A stretch of 64,000 nt of DNA, taken from the NCBI GenBank assembly GCA_027491085.1, contig JAIXWW010000009.1:452329-516328 (forward strand). The letters are read 5' to 3'. The position numbers and the translations under genes are program-made. The notes under the pieces are model-generated. The model saw only the letters and a list, made by a program, of their open reading frames with translations. It was not told the DNA's origin and did no database searches. The DNA is from Bacteroidota bacterium. Lineage in GTDB: Bacteria; Bacteroidota; Bacteroidia; UKL13-3. Of the stretch, positions 51,561 through 61,827 are shown in pieces (the first letter of the stretch is position 1; each line of letters starts with the position of its first letter).

Positions 51561-54500
51561 ATGAAAACAAAGATTTCCTTATTAATTCTAGCTGTAATGA
51601 TTTACAGTAGTGGTTTTGCTCAGTTTTTCGATTCAGTTCCCTTTCGTGGAGCTTTTGGAGTAAATGGAACTGCTAAGAATATTTCATCAGGTTACAATCC
51701 TGATCCAACTAATAATTCAGCCGATTGGAGTAAACCTTGGGCTAATTGGACCCCAAATGCTACTGCTTACCCTGGCGATGCCGGTTACAACTCAAGTAAC
51801 CCTCAGTTTTTTACAGTAGGAACTGCTGCAGAAAAAGTTGTTTTAAGTGGCGATATTGCTTCTGACTTAACTTTATCGAGCAATAAATGGTACGAAATTA
51901 GTGGAACTATCCACGTTTTGAATGGTGCTACTTTAACCATTCCTGCAGGAACTTGTTTACGCGGTAGTACTTCAAACATTGGTGTTTTAATTGTTGCTAA
52001 AGGCGGTAAATTAAACGCAGTTGGTACTAAAGATCATCCAATTGTTATAACATCAGGTAAAGCGGCAGGTTCACGTGTTAGAGCTGATTGGGGTGGATTA
52101 TTACTAATTGGTAATGCTCATACCAATACTCCGGGTGGTGCTCGTCAATACGAAGCTTTACCTTCTGATCCATTAGCTAATTATGGTGGTGGTTTAAATC
52201 CTAACGATGCTGACAATAGTGGAACAATGCGTTACATGCGTTTTGAATTTGCTGGATTTAATTATTTACCAGATCAAGAAATTAACGGAATTACCTTTGC
52301 TGGTGTTGGTAGTGGTACTAAAGCTGATTATTTAATGGTTAGTTTTTCTAATGATGATAATTTTGAATGGTTTGGTGGTGCTGTAAATCATAAATACCTT
52401 ATTTCTTTTGCAAGTACTGATGATGAATTTGATATGGATGAAGGTTACAATGGTAAATGTCAATATTTATTAGGTGTGCGTAACCCTGCTGTATTTGAAA
52501 CTTCACCAACCGGTACATCAAATGGTTTAGAGCATGATAATAATACAGGTTTAGGAACATCTGGTGTAATAAATCCAAGTACTCCAGTGCCTACGCCAAC
52601 AACTGCTCCAATTATTTCTAACATGACTTTGATTGGACCAATAAAAGCTGGTTCAAATAGAACAACTTTATCAACTACTGCAAATTCTCGTTTTGGTAGA
52701 GCTTTAGAATATAGAACAAATGTTTCTACATCGGTTTTTAACTCTGTAATTTGGGGTTATCCAACATTATTTCAATTAGGTAACCCAACAGGAACTTTTC
52801 CTGCTAGCACTCAAACTAGAGCTTTTGATGATCAATTATCGTTAAGAAATTCAACTTTTATTTCAACTGCTACAGGAAGTGATGTTAGATTTAACAGTCA
52901 AAATGCACCAACTTATAACAGTGTAAGTTTAAGTACTTCTTGGATGCGTAATTGGTTAATTAATGGCCCAACGGTAGGTTTTACAGGTGCTACTGATAAT
53001 GATACAGTTAGAACAACTTTAACTGTTGGTACTGAATTTACAAACCCAGTTTATGCAGGTACTACTAATGGTGCTTTAAATCAATTAGATTTTTCTGGAG
53101 TTGATTATACTTTAGCGGCTGGAAGTCCATTTGCCAATGCATCTAATTTTAGCCATCCAAAAATTGCTGTTATTCCTACCCCAAGTGTAGCTATTACTCC
53201 TTCAAATTTATCATCTTTCAATATTATTTTAGGTCAACCTTTGCAAGTAAAATGGGTGGTATTAACTGCAAGTTCTTTAGCTGGTAATGTAAATATTACT
53301 GCACCAACTAATTTTGAAATTTCATGGAGCAGAACTAATGGTTGGGCTTCAAATATTTCTAAAAATGGTCCTTCTATAAACGATACTATTTTTGTTCGTT
53401 TTAATAGAACTACTACTGGTTCTAACAATGGTTTCTTAAATATTTCTTCAACTGTTACAGCTGATTTTAGCCCATTAAATATTGCTTTGAATGGAACTGC
53501 TGTAGCTCCTGCTGCTGCTTATTTAAGTGTAACTGAAAGTTCTTTAAGTTTTAACAATGCAGTTGGCGCTTCATCTACTACAACATTTAGCATTTTAGGC
53601 AAAAATTTAGTTGATACAGTTGCTTTAGTTGCACCAAATAATTTTGAAATTTCATTAAATGCTACTTCAGGTTTTGCTCAAAGTTTAACTTTAAATAATC
53701 CTGTTAAACCTTCGTTTGCATCTACTTTAGTTTATGTAAAATACAATCCTACTGCTGCTTCAACACATAGCGGTAACTTAGTTATTTCATCTAAAACCAT
53801 TGATCCTATTAATATTGCTTTAGCAGGGAATTCAGCGGCAACTTTAACTTCATCGCCTGCTCAGTTAACTGAAATTGCTACCATCGTTGGAATTCCTTCT
53901 ACTGCTTATGCCATTTCATTATCAGGTGTTAAATTAAGCGATACTGTAAAAGTTGTAGCTCCTGCTGGCTTCCAACTATCAATCGATTCAGTATTCACTA
54001 CTCCAGTTACTACATTGAATTTAAATATTCCTACTGCTGCGGTTTTAGCAAATACAAAAGTATATGTACGTTATAACCCTACAACAGCTGGTACAGCTTC
54101 AGGTAATGTAGCTATTTCAAGCACTGGTGCTGCAACCAAAAATGTGGCAGTAACAGGTAGAGCTTTGGCTGCCAATGCAAAAGGAGTTTTGGCTTATTCA
54201 TCGGCATTTTCATTGGTTTTTACAACTATTTTTACAACTCCTGCGGTTCCATCAGCATCTCAAATTATAACAGTTAGCGGTGTTAATTTAGGAACAGATT
54301 CTTTAGTTGTTACTGCTCCTTCAAGTTTTGAAGTATCGTTAGATAATTCAAATTTTGTTTCAGTAGTTAAATTAGCAAATACTGCTGGATTTGTTACTCC
54401 AACCATGGTTTATGTTCGTTACAATCCAATTGTTCAATCAGCGTTAAACCAACAGTTATATGTTCACGTTTCATCAGCAAATCCTTCAACTACTTCAAGC

Positions 54501-55484
54501 GCTACAAATGTTGTAATGTTTGTAAATGGTAACTCATCTCCAGCTATTACAGTTAACTCAACAGTTGAGCCAACTTTATATACTACTTTTGGTAAACCAT
54601 CTGTTGCTTCATCAGTAGTTGTAAGTGGTACTCGTTTAGTTGATAATGTAATTGCAACTGCTCCTACAGGTTTCGAATTATCTTTAGACTCAATCAACTT
54701 TACTGCATCAGTAACAATTAATAAAACAGGTACTACTTTAGCTAATACTACCGTTTATATTCGCTTTAACCCTAGTGTAGCTGGTGCTTCCGCTCCAAAT
54801 AGCTTTGTATCGTTTAATACAGTGAATGGTGCCGCTGTTCCAGTTGCAGTGTCAGGTATAGCAGTTGTTCCTGCTACTCCAATTGTATCATTATCTGCTG
54901 CAACTTTACCAATTTTTGCTACTAACGGTGTAGTGCCAACTGCTCCAGTTTCGTTTACATTCAATGCGCAAAACTTAGTGGCTGATTTAGCTATAACAGT
55001 TGGTAATGATTTTGAACTTTCTAATGATTCAATAACATACAAAAATACTTGGAATATTACTCCTGATTTAGATGGTAATATTGGAACTACTAAATTATTC
55101 TGCCGCTTTAAACGCGCTTCTACTGGTTCAGTTAGCGATAGTATTAAATTTAACAGTGCTAACTTAGTTCAACAAGCAATTGCTTTAACAGGTAAAAATA
55201 CTACTGGTATAGTTGAAGTAAATTCAGTTTCTGCTTTAAAATTATATCCTAATCCTGCTAGCAGCCAAGTTGCTGTTGAGTTTGAACTAATCGAAAATAG
55301 CCAAGTAACAATTGCTATAGCTGATTTAACAGGCAAAATTGTAGGAACTTCTGTATCTAACCAATTTAACAAAGGTTTTAATAGTGTAGAAATTCCTACT
55401 AGCGATTTATTAAATGGTTTCTATTTTGTAAACATTGTTTCAGAAAAAGGAGCTAAAACTGCTAAACTTTCAGTTATTAAATAA
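51561..55484 (+). CDS. T9SS-exported surface protein with Ig-like repeats
   Basis: 1307 aa. Signal peptide ends SGFAQ. Residues ~90-530 form a beta-helix-like domain (ISGTIHVLNGATLTIPAGTCLRG, LIVAKGGKLNAVGTKDHPIVITSG, WGGLLLIGNAHTN, MRYMRFEFAGFNY), a type often encoded beside TonB receptors. Then about six ~100-residue Ig-like repeats (545-1215), each with a PxxFExSxD-like strand and VYVRYNP, such as APTGFELSLDS ... TVYIRFNPSVAG. The C-terminal ~75 residues are a T9SS type A sorting domain (LKLYPNPASSQVAVEF ... LLNGFYFVNIVSEKGAKTAKLSVIK). It is probably a surface-located binding partner for the receptor at 48511, by inference from shared regulation and proximity. Confidence 0.88.
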   Translation: MKTKISLLILAVMIYSSGFAQFFDSVPFRGAFGVNGTAKNISSGYNPDPTNNSADWSKPWANWTPNATAYPGDAGYNSSNPQFFTVGTAAEKVVLSGDIASDLTLSSNKWYEISGTIHVLNGATLTIPAGTCLRGSTSNIGVLIVAKGGKLNAVGTKDHPIVITSGKAAGSRVRADWGGLLLIGNAHTNTPGGARQYEALPSDPLANYGGGLNPNDADNSGTMRYMRFEFAGFNYLPDQEINGITFAGVGSGTKADYLMVSFSNDDNFEWFGGAVNHKYLISFASTDDEFDMDEGYNGKCQYLLGVRNPAVFETSPTGTSNGLEHDNNTGLGTSGVINPSTPVPTPTTAPIISNMTLIGPIKAGSNRTTLSTTANSRFGRALEYRTNVSTSVFNSVIWGYPTLFQLGNPTGTFPASTQTRAFDDQLSLRNSTFISTATGSDVRFNSQNAPTYNSVSLSTSWMRNWLINGPTVGFTGATDNDTVRTTLTVGTEFTNPVYAGTTNGALNQLDFSGVDYTLAAGSPFANASNFSHPKIAVIPTPSVAITPSNLSSFNIILGQPLQVKWVVLTASSLAGNVNITAPTNFEISWSRTNGWASNISKNGPSINDTIFVRFNRTTTGSNNGFLNISSTVTADFSPLNIALNGTAVAPAAAYLSVTESSLSFNNAVGASSTTTFSILGKNLVDTVALVAPNNFEISLNATSGFAQSLTLNNPVKPSFASTLVYVKYNPTAASTHSGNLVISSKTIDPINIALAGNSAATLTSSPAQLTEIATIVGIPSTAYAISLSGVKLSDTVKVVAPAGFQLSIDSVFTTPVTTLNLNIPTAAVLANTKVYVRYNPTTAGTASGNVAISSTGAATKNVAVTGRALAANAKGVLAYSSAFSLVFTTIFTTPAVPSASQIITVSGVNLGTDSLVVTAPSSFEVSLDNSNFVSVVKLANTAGFVTPTMVYVRYNPIVQSALNQQLYVHVSSANPSTTSSATNVVMFVNGNSSPAITVNSTVEPTLYTTFGKPSVASSVVVSGTRLVDNVIATAPTGFELSLDSINFTASVTINKTGTTLANTTVYIRFNPSVAGASAPNSFVSFNTVNGAAVPVAVSGIAVVPATPIVSLSAATLPIFATNGVVPTAPVSFTFNAQNLVADLAITVGNDFELSNDSITYKNTWNITPDLDGNIGTTKLFCRFKRASTGSVSDSIKFNSANLVQQAIALTGKNTTGIVEVNSVSALKLYPNPASSQVAVEFELIENSQVTIAIADLTGKIVGTSVSNQFNKGFNSVEIPTSDLLNGFYFVNIVSEKGAKTAKLSVIK

Positions 55485-55500
55485 ATAAACTTTCAATTAT

Positions 55501-55526
55501 AAAAAGCGGCTTATAAACCGCTTTTT
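55501..55526 (+). terminator. Terminator of the Ig-repeat protein gene
   Basis: AAAAAGCGG (55501-55509) pairs with CCGCTTTTT (55518-55526) around an 8-base loop, 16 bp after the stop. Confidence 0.85.
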
Positions 55527-55549
55527 ATAATTTGTTTAAGAGTTATTTG

Positions 55550-55577
55550 AAAAGCATCGCTTAAGCGATGCTTTTTT
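55550..55577. terminator. Second terminator-like hairpin
   Basis: AAAAGCATCGC / GCGATGCTTTT with a TTAA centre is palindromic and has a T-run at its 3' end. It is a backup terminator for the plus strand, or a bidirectional one. Confidence 0.75.
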
Positions 55578-55594
55578 TGTCGGAAATATTTCAT

Positions 55595-55633
55595 AAAAAA
55601 ACCCTCTAAACTAATTAGTTTAAAGGGTTTTTT
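55595..55633 (-). terminator. Terminator of recQ
   Basis: AAAAAACCC and GGGTTTTTT flank an inner 16-bp palindrome TAAACTAATTAGTTTA. Read on the minus strand it ends in a T-run, 18 bp past the recQ stop. Confidence 0.8.
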
Positions 55634-55650
55634 TATTTTATGAGGTGCTT

Positions 55651-57909
55651 TTAATTAGCCATTTCACTCACAAAATGAATGTGCATTAAATGCAAGTCTT
55701 CCCTGCTAAATTCATCTCCAAATTCACCTAATGCCGCTTCAACAGGGTTGTCATTGGTTTCTCTGAAAAAGTCTATTACATAACCAATTGTTTCTTCATC
55801 TGCTAAATCGTTTACATATTTCTTTAAGTTCAATTTAGTGCCTGAATAAACTATATTTTCAATTTCGGTTAATAGTTCATCTAACTTAATATTTTGGCTA
55901 CGAGCTATGTCTGCTAGCGCTATTTTTTTATCAATATTGGTAATAATAACTACTTTTTTGGCTGATTTGTTTACAACAGATTTGATAACTACATCTTCAG
56001 TTCTTTCAATGTCGTTTTCTTTAACATATTTATCAATAATTGCTAAAAATGGTTTACCATATTTTTGAGCTTTTCCTGGATTAACACCTACAATTTTGCT
56101 CAATTCATCCATGGTAATTGGATATTTAAAAGCCATCTCTTGTAATGATGTTTCTTGGAAAATGATGTAAGGTGGTAAGCTTTTGGCTTTAGCTTCTTTT
56201 TTACAAAGGTCTTTTAACATAGCAAAAAGCACCTCATCGTATACCATTTCTACATTCCCACTGTCATCATCATCATCTGTAAAGCGTTCAAATTTGGTGT
56301 CTAAGGCTATTTCAAAAGGAGTAGGGTTTTTAATAAATTCTTCGCCTTTTTCGCTTACACTTAAAAGTCCATATGTTTCAATATTTTTGGTTACTTGCCC
56401 ATTTAGTAATAAACCGCGTAAAACAGATTTCCAAAAATTTTCTTCTTTATCTTTTCCTTTTCCAAAATAGGTCGATTTATCCAAACCTCCTAGTTGAACT
56501 TCGTGGCTCTTTTTACCCACAATCATGTCAACTGTAATTTTAAGAATCTGTTTACTTTTTGTAGAATTAATAGTTTGTAAAGCTAATACTGCATCTTCTC
56601 TAGCATCCATTTTTTCTTTTGGATGTTTACAATTGTCACATCTACTGCTGCATCTGCTTTCGGCATATTCCTCACCAAAATAGTTTAATAAAAATTTACG
56701 TCTACATGCCGAAGTTTCAGCAAATGCCTGCATTTCAAAAATTAATAACTCGCCAATTTCTCTTTCGGCTACTGGTTTGTCTTTTAAAAATTTCTCTAAT
56801 TTTTCGGCATCTGCTGGATTGTAATACATCACACATTCTCCATCTAATCCATCTCTACCTGCTCTACCTGTTTCTTGGTAATAGCCTTCGATACTTTTTG
56901 GAATATCATAATGAATTACAAATCTCACATCTGGTTTATCTATACCCATTCCAAAGGCAATGGTTGCCACAATTACATCTGCATCTTCCATCAAAAATTT
57001 ATCTTGATGATCGGCACGCATTTTGGCATCTAGTCCTGCATGATAAGGAAGTGCTTTAACGCCATTGGCTTGCAAAATACTCGCAATTTCTTCTACTTTT
57101 TTACGGCTTAAACAGTAGATAATTCCCGATTTGCCATTCATTCTTTGTTTTATGTACGATACAATGTCTTTCATTGCCTCGCCTTTTTTACCTTTTGAAC
57201 GAACTTCGTAATATAAATTATCTCTGTTAAACGATGATTTAAAAACCGTAGCATCCAACATCTGTAAATTCTTTTGAATATCTTGTTGAACTTTTGGAGT
57301 AGCAGTAGCTGTTAAGGCCATAACAGGAACATCTTTTATTTCCTTTATCATGGCTTTAATTCTACGGTACTCAGGTCTAAAATCATGTCCCCATTCCGAA
57401 ATACAATGCGCTTCATCTACTGCAACAAATGATATATTTATTGATTTTAAAAAGTCTATCGTTTCATCCTTTTTCAAGGTTTCGGGTGCAATGTAAAGTA
57501 GCTTGGTTTTACCGTCTGTTATATCTTGTTTTACAGCGGTAATTTCTGTTTTATTAAGCGATGAATTTAAAAAATGTGCAATTTTATCGCTTCCTAAAGA
57601 GCGTATAGCATCTACTTGGTTTTTCATCAAAGCTATTAATGGTGAAATAATAATAGCTGTTCCTTCTTTCATTAATGCTGGCAATTGATAGCACAGCGAT
57701 TTTCCGCCTCCTGTAGGCATTATTACAAATACATCATCCCCATTTAATAAGGTTTGAATAATTTGTTCTTGTTCGTCTTTAAATCCCTCAAAGCCAAAAT
57801 ATTTTTTTAAGGCCTCCTTCAAATCCACAGTGCTGGTATTTTTGTTTGCCTTAGCTACTGTTTTTTTTTCGCTAACGGCTTTCTTGGGGGCACTTTTCTC
57901 TTCTTTCAT
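55651..57909 (-). CDS. recQ: ATP-dependent DNA helicase RecQ
   Basis: 752 aa. A basic N-terminal tail precedes the helicase core: FKDEQEQIIQTLLNGDDVFVIMPTGGGKS (Walker A GGGKS at 67-71), VAVDEAHCISEWGHDFRPEY (DEAH box plus aromatic loop), ALTATATPKVQQDI, IIYCLSRKKVEEIA and FGMGIDKPDVRFVIHYDIPKSIEGYYQETGRAGRDG. The zinc site is CRRKFLLNYFGEEYAESRCSSRCDNC. RQC and an HRDC-like domain follow, then a ~120-residue tail. It unwinds DNA 3'-5' in recombination repair. An inverted repeat lies 52 bp upstream. Confidence 0.95.
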   Translation of the reverse strand: MKEEKSAPKKAVSEKKTVAKANKNTSTVDLKEALKKYFGFEGFKDEQEQIIQTLLNGDDVFVIMPTGGGKSLCYQLPALMKEGTAIIISPLIALMKNQVDAIRSLGSDKIAHFLNSSLNKTEITAVKQDITDGKTKLLYIAPETLKKDETIDFLKSINISFVAVDEAHCISEWGHDFRPEYRRIKAMIKEIKDVPVMALTATATPKVQQDIQKNLQMLDATVFKSSFNRDNLYYEVRSKGKKGEAMKDIVSYIKQRMNGKSGIIYCLSRKKVEEIASILQANGVKALPYHAGLDAKMRADHQDKFLMEDADVIVATIAFGMGIDKPDVRFVIHYDIPKSIEGYYQETGRAGRDGLDGECVMYYNPADAEKLEKFLKDKPVAEREIGELLIFEMQAFAETSACRRKFLLNYFGEEYAESRCSSRCDNCKHPKEKMDAREDAVLALQTINSTKSKQILKITVDMIVGKKSHEVQLGGLDKSTYFGKGKDKEENFWKSVLRGLLLNGQVTKNIETYGLLSVSEKGEEFIKNPTPFEIALDTKFERFTDDDDDSGNVEMVYDEVLFAMLKDLCKKEAKAKSLPPYIIFQETSLQEMAFKYPITMDELSKIVGVNPGKAQKYGKPFLAIIDKYVKENDIERTEDVVIKSVVNKSAKKVVIITNIDKKIALADIARSQNIKLDELLTEIENIVYSGTKLNLKKYVNDLADEETIGYVIDFFRETNDNPVEAALGEFGDEFSREDLHLMHIHFVSEMAN

Positions 57910-58212
57910 TTTTTGTATTATTTATTTACTAAAAAGTACGCTAATTTACTGCCACCTTTTGATTTTTGAAAATTTTAATTCAAAAATATTTTATATCATT
58001 TATTTAAAATGACAAAGGGTGCAAAGTGTTGTTAAGATTGAACTTAGCGTATTTTGTTGAAAGAAAGCAAGTAAGGGATTAGTAATATTATTGGAAATAC
58101 AAACCTTAAATTAAAATTAAATTAATAATTTCACGCTCAGAAATGCTTAAAAAATTACTTTTATTAAAATAAGATACATTTTTTAGCCTTTGGTTAAACA
58201 AAAAATAAGTAT
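57910..58212. other. Intergenic region with one hairpin
   Basis: No gene seen in these 303 bp. ATTTTTGAA (57962-57970) and TTCAAAAAT (57979-57987) form a perfect 9-bp inverted repeat with an 8-base loop, upstream of recQ. No consensus promoter was found for recQ. Confidence 0.5.
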
Positions 58213-61152
58213 TTATTTCCATTTATTTAGCTCAAAAGTAATAGATGCGTAAGCCATACGACCCACATACGGCCCACCATAAACTTGATAAACAGTATTA
58301 TTTAATATGTTACTTGCACCTAATTTAAATACAGCATTAAGTTTCGAAATAGTGCTATTCCACTGTACATCTAGCATTCCATAAGATGGAACAACCCCAG
58401 TAAATTGCGGTGAACCTTCAAACAGGAAGCCTTCCTGCCATTTAAAGTTTACCCCATAACCCCACTTTTCTTTTTTCTTTAAGTAATTAATATCGCGGCC
58501 ATTTACACCTAAGTTAAATTTATGTTCTGGTGTGTTAAATGCTGGAATAATTGGATCGCTGCTGCCACCTCTATCTAATTTATTCCAACTATAATTACCA
58601 CTAAATCCTAAGTAGTTTTTATAAAAATAATTTAGGCCAATTGTAAAGCCTTGCGTTGTTACCATATCTTTTGAGTTGGTGGTAACCCTAAATGCATTTA
58701 CTGAACTTGGGAATGGATTTAACGAGTCCCAAACTACTTGCGCACCAATTTTATAACCTAAAAAATCTTCATACCAACTAAAGTAATAACTTGCATCTAC
58801 AAATAGTTTTTCGGTAATATTTCCTCTGTATCCAAATTCAACTGTTTTGCAGCGTTCTGGTCTAATTGCTTCAATATCGAAAGAGGACGTTTTAAGCTTG
58901 TCTTCTCCATTTCTGTAGCGGTTATTATTAACCAAAATATCACGAAGGGTATCAATGGTAATGAGTCCTTTATATCCTGATAAATTTCCTAAAAGAGTTG
59001 CTCTTCCTACGTTTAAGTTAAAATACTGATCTGTTAAAGTTGGATTTCTAACTGCCGATGAAAGTGAGAAACGAAATACATTTTTCTTTTGAGTGTAAAC
59101 CAAAGTAGCGGCTGGCGACCATAAAAAGTTAAAGTTTTGGTTTTTATCAACCCTATTGGTAACACTTACTTTTAATTTATTTTCTATAAACTTACGTTCA
59201 AAGCCAATATATGCACCAAATTCTTGATTGGTAATTTGAGTAAAGCCAACACTTTCTTTACCAATTATGGAGTCTTTTCCATCGCTTAATTGTTTTAAAA
59301 TATTGCCTTGTGCATCTCTAGCATAAATATTTTTTGTTTCTTCACCATCCTTAAAAATTGTTCCTTGCGAGTAAGGTACATAAATTCGGTAATTTCCACC
59401 CAAAGTAATATCAATATTTGTTTTGCTGGCATTCTTTTTTGAAAGTTCATCAGTGTTAAATTTGTATTCAGCAGCCACATGGTATAAAGCCGATTGATCA
59501 AAAAAGCGTGAGCCTCCATTTTGGTTAGTGCGCGATGTAATGGCTTTAAAAGCCGAATCAAAACGAGCAGTTCCAGGCACAAAACGGTCAATTCCATTTA
59601 CATTACCAACTCCACCTGCATTGGCAATATCGCGTGCTAAACCATGGTATTTGTTTAAAGAGTCTGTAAAATAAGTTCTCCAATAGTTATCAATAAAGTT
59701 CAAACGTTGGTTGTTTGCCCCTGGAATGGTATCAAGCCTAATTCCTTGTCCTAAATTATCTTGTATCCATTGGTTAACCACTGGCGAAAGGTTAGCGGTT
59801 AATGAATTGTTATAATCTTTACCCCAGTTTTCATCGCTTTTTGCTGCTTTTTGTAATAATAAAGCAGTGTTGTAGGCATCGTAGCTATTACCTGCATCTT
59901 CGTTGGTAGCATAAGCGCGCACAAAAAAACGATTGTCTTTTTTTAGTTCTAATTTATTTTGGAAAAATAAAATATCTCTTAAGCTAAAGCGGTTTTCACC
60001 TTGGTAAACAGTAGTTCCTGTTCCAAAACTTGTAGCGTAAATTAGCTCAGTATTTTTGGTTACTTTATAATGTGCAGCACCACTTAATTTTAAGTTTTTT
60101 GAGTTGTAGTCAACCAAGTCTTTTTCATCATATCCATTTCTTAAATAATATCCTTTTCCTACGCTTGAAGCTAAAGAAAGGGGTGTATAAAAAATATTGC
60201 TGGTAAACTCATCTCCATAACGGTTAACAGCATCATAACTTCCAGCATTGTTTCTTCCAACAGGCGATTGAGAGGTTGCATCAATATTAGTAGCGTTCCA
60301 ATCGTTGGCATGCATATAAAATAGGTTCATTTTGTAAGCAAATTTTTCAATGCCATCTTTGTTTTTTATAATCTGAGCCCAACGTATAGCTGTTTCCGTT
60401 AAACTTCTTTCGCCAACTTTAATTTGTGCACTTAATCCAGGATATAAAAATGGACTTTTGGTTTGCATATTTATTACACCATTAAAGGCGTTTGGTCCGT
60501 AATATGCCGAGCTAGCACCTACCACTAAATCTACTTTTTGAATATCAAGTTCTGATGCTCCTAAAAAATTACCCAAACTAAAGTTTAATCCTGGCGATTG
60601 ATTATCGACACCATCAATTAATTGAAGTGAACGTACAGGTGAAGTAGAGTTAAAACCACGTGTGTTTATTATTTTAAATCCAATACTTGCCGATGTAATG
60701 TCAACCCCTTTTAAATGAGCTAAACCTTCATAGAAATTGGCCGCAGGTGTGGTCTTAATGGCAATGGCGTCCATGGTTTCAACCGTTAATGGATTTTGTT
60801 TAATTTTTTCCGTTATTCGACTATCGCGCACATTTACTTCCTTTAGTGCTTTTTCCGATTTACTAAGTCTAACATTTATTTTAGCTTTTGCATCTGTTAC
60901 ATTAATTTCTTTGCTTTCATAACCTAAATATTTTACCACCAATACCAATGGTAATTCGGATGTGGTTTTTAAAACAAATTGTCCATCATAATCGGTTTGT
61001 GAACCTTTAGTTGAACCCTTTACCAAAACGGAAACCCCAATTAGTTTTTCATTTGTTTTTGTATCTACTACATTACCTTTTAAAGTAGTTTGTGCAATGG
61101 CACCATTGATACCAATAATTATTATTGAAATAGAAAGTAAAAGTGTTTTCAA
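58213..61152 (-). CDS. TonB-dependent outer-membrane receptor
   Basis: 979 aa. Signal peptide ends GAIAQ. Carboxypeptidase-like N-terminal domain (about 22-105: TTLKGNVVDTKTNEKLIGVSVLVKGSTKGSQTDYDGQFVLKTTSELPLVLVVKYLGYESKEINV). Plug: VETMDAIAIKTTPAANFYEGLAHLKGVDITSASIGFKIINTRGFNSTSPVRSLQLIDGVDNQSPG, with GPNAFNGVINMQTKSP; then a long barrel ending MAYASITFELNKWK. The ligand is unknown and no SusD or T9SS partner is adjacent. No 11-bp repeat operator precedes it. A TATTTTCG element at 61174-61181 (minus) may be its -7 box. Confidence 0.9.
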   Translation of the reverse strand: MKTLLLSISIIIIGINGAIAQTTLKGNVVDTKTNEKLIGVSVLVKGSTKGSQTDYDGQFVLKTTSELPLVLVVKYLGYESKEINVTDAKAKINVRLSKSEKALKEVNVRDSRITEKIKQNPLTVETMDAIAIKTTPAANFYEGLAHLKGVDITSASIGFKIINTRGFNSTSPVRSLQLIDGVDNQSPGLNFSLGNFLGASELDIQKVDLVVGASSAYYGPNAFNGVINMQTKSPFLYPGLSAQIKVGERSLTETAIRWAQIIKNKDGIEKFAYKMNLFYMHANDWNATNIDATSQSPVGRNNAGSYDAVNRYGDEFTSNIFYTPLSLASSVGKGYYLRNGYDEKDLVDYNSKNLKLSGAAHYKVTKNTELIYATSFGTGTTVYQGENRFSLRDILFFQNKLELKKDNRFFVRAYATNEDAGNSYDAYNTALLLQKAAKSDENWGKDYNNSLTANLSPVVNQWIQDNLGQGIRLDTIPGANNQRLNFIDNYWRTYFTDSLNKYHGLARDIANAGGVGNVNGIDRFVPGTARFDSAFKAITSRTNQNGGSRFFDQSALYHVAAEYKFNTDELSKKNASKTNIDITLGGNYRIYVPYSQGTIFKDGEETKNIYARDAQGNILKQLSDGKDSIIGKESVGFTQITNQEFGAYIGFERKFIENKLKVSVTNRVDKNQNFNFLWSPAATLVYTQKKNVFRFSLSSAVRNPTLTDQYFNLNVGRATLLGNLSGYKGLITIDTLRDILVNNNRYRNGEDKLKTSSFDIEAIRPERCKTVEFGYRGNITEKLFVDASYYFSWYEDFLGYKIGAQVVWDSLNPFPSSVNAFRVTTNSKDMVTTQGFTIGLNYFYKNYLGFSGNYSWNKLDRGGSSDPIIPAFNTPEHKFNLGVNGRDINYLKKKEKWGYGVNFKWQEGFLFEGSPQFTGVVPSYGMLDVQWNSTISKLNAVFKLGASNILNNTVYQVYGGPYVGRMAYASITFELNKWK

Positions 61153-61746
61153 ATTATATATAATTAATTGCTTCGAAAATATAATTATTAATTAAATAAA
61201 AAACGCCTTTTATTTTTTGTTATTTTGATTGGGTATTCATTTTGCTAGGCTAGTAATTGTTTGTTATTTTCAAAAAATGTTTTTTGGAAACAAACAATTA
61301 GTTATTGTTTAAATCACACTGAATTAACAGCACTTAAATTTTTTATAAGAAAAAAGTCAGACCTCACTTTTTGTGAATTTAACCGACCCGAAATAATTAA
61401 CATTAAATAATTTACTTAAATTTTAGATTAAAATTAAATCACTTTTTTGCAAAAAAATTGAAATCTTTTATTAAAAAAATTAAAATTTTAAATGTATGAA
61501 TATGAGTCACTTGAAAAATAGTGGCTTTATGAGTATTATGTTAAACAATTTTAGTTATTTGTTTAATTCAACAATAGTCAATTCTGAATTTTTAGGTAGA
61601 AATAAGTGATTTGAGTAGGCTGGTTTGATATAAAATGTTTACTTTAAAAAAGTAACCATTCCCTAATTTGGTTTAATCACATTAAATAAGTTTAATACGT
61701 GTTTTTGTTAGGCTTGTAGTTAAAATTCTACTTTTTTTTTTGTTTT

Positions 61747-61754
61747 TATGTTTG
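61747..61754 (+). promoter_or_regulatory. -7 box of the beta-helix protein gene
   Basis: TATGTTTG, a full TAnnTTTG match, 73 bp before ATG 61828. A long T-run lies just upstream in place of a clear -33 TTG. The rest of the 61153-61827 gap is AT-rich with no gene seen. Confidence 0.5.
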
Positions 61755-61774
61755 CATATTGAGGCCGTAAAAAT

Positions 61775-61792
61775 ACCACATATTGATGTGGT
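61775..61792 (+). other. Hairpin in the leader of the beta-helix protein gene
   Basis: ACCACAT-ATTG-ATGTGGT, 7-bp perfect arms, about 15 bp after the predicted transcription start and 36 bp before the ATG. No T-run follows; it may stabilise the mRNA 5' end. Confidence 0.4.
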
Positions 61793-61827
61793 TTAAATTG
61801 AAACAATTAAATAAATCAAATAACAAC

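Noticed and set aside
56619..57059. 146-codon open frame on the plus strand
   Set aside because: It is fully antisense to the conserved recQ helicase core and its composition fits a shadow frame.
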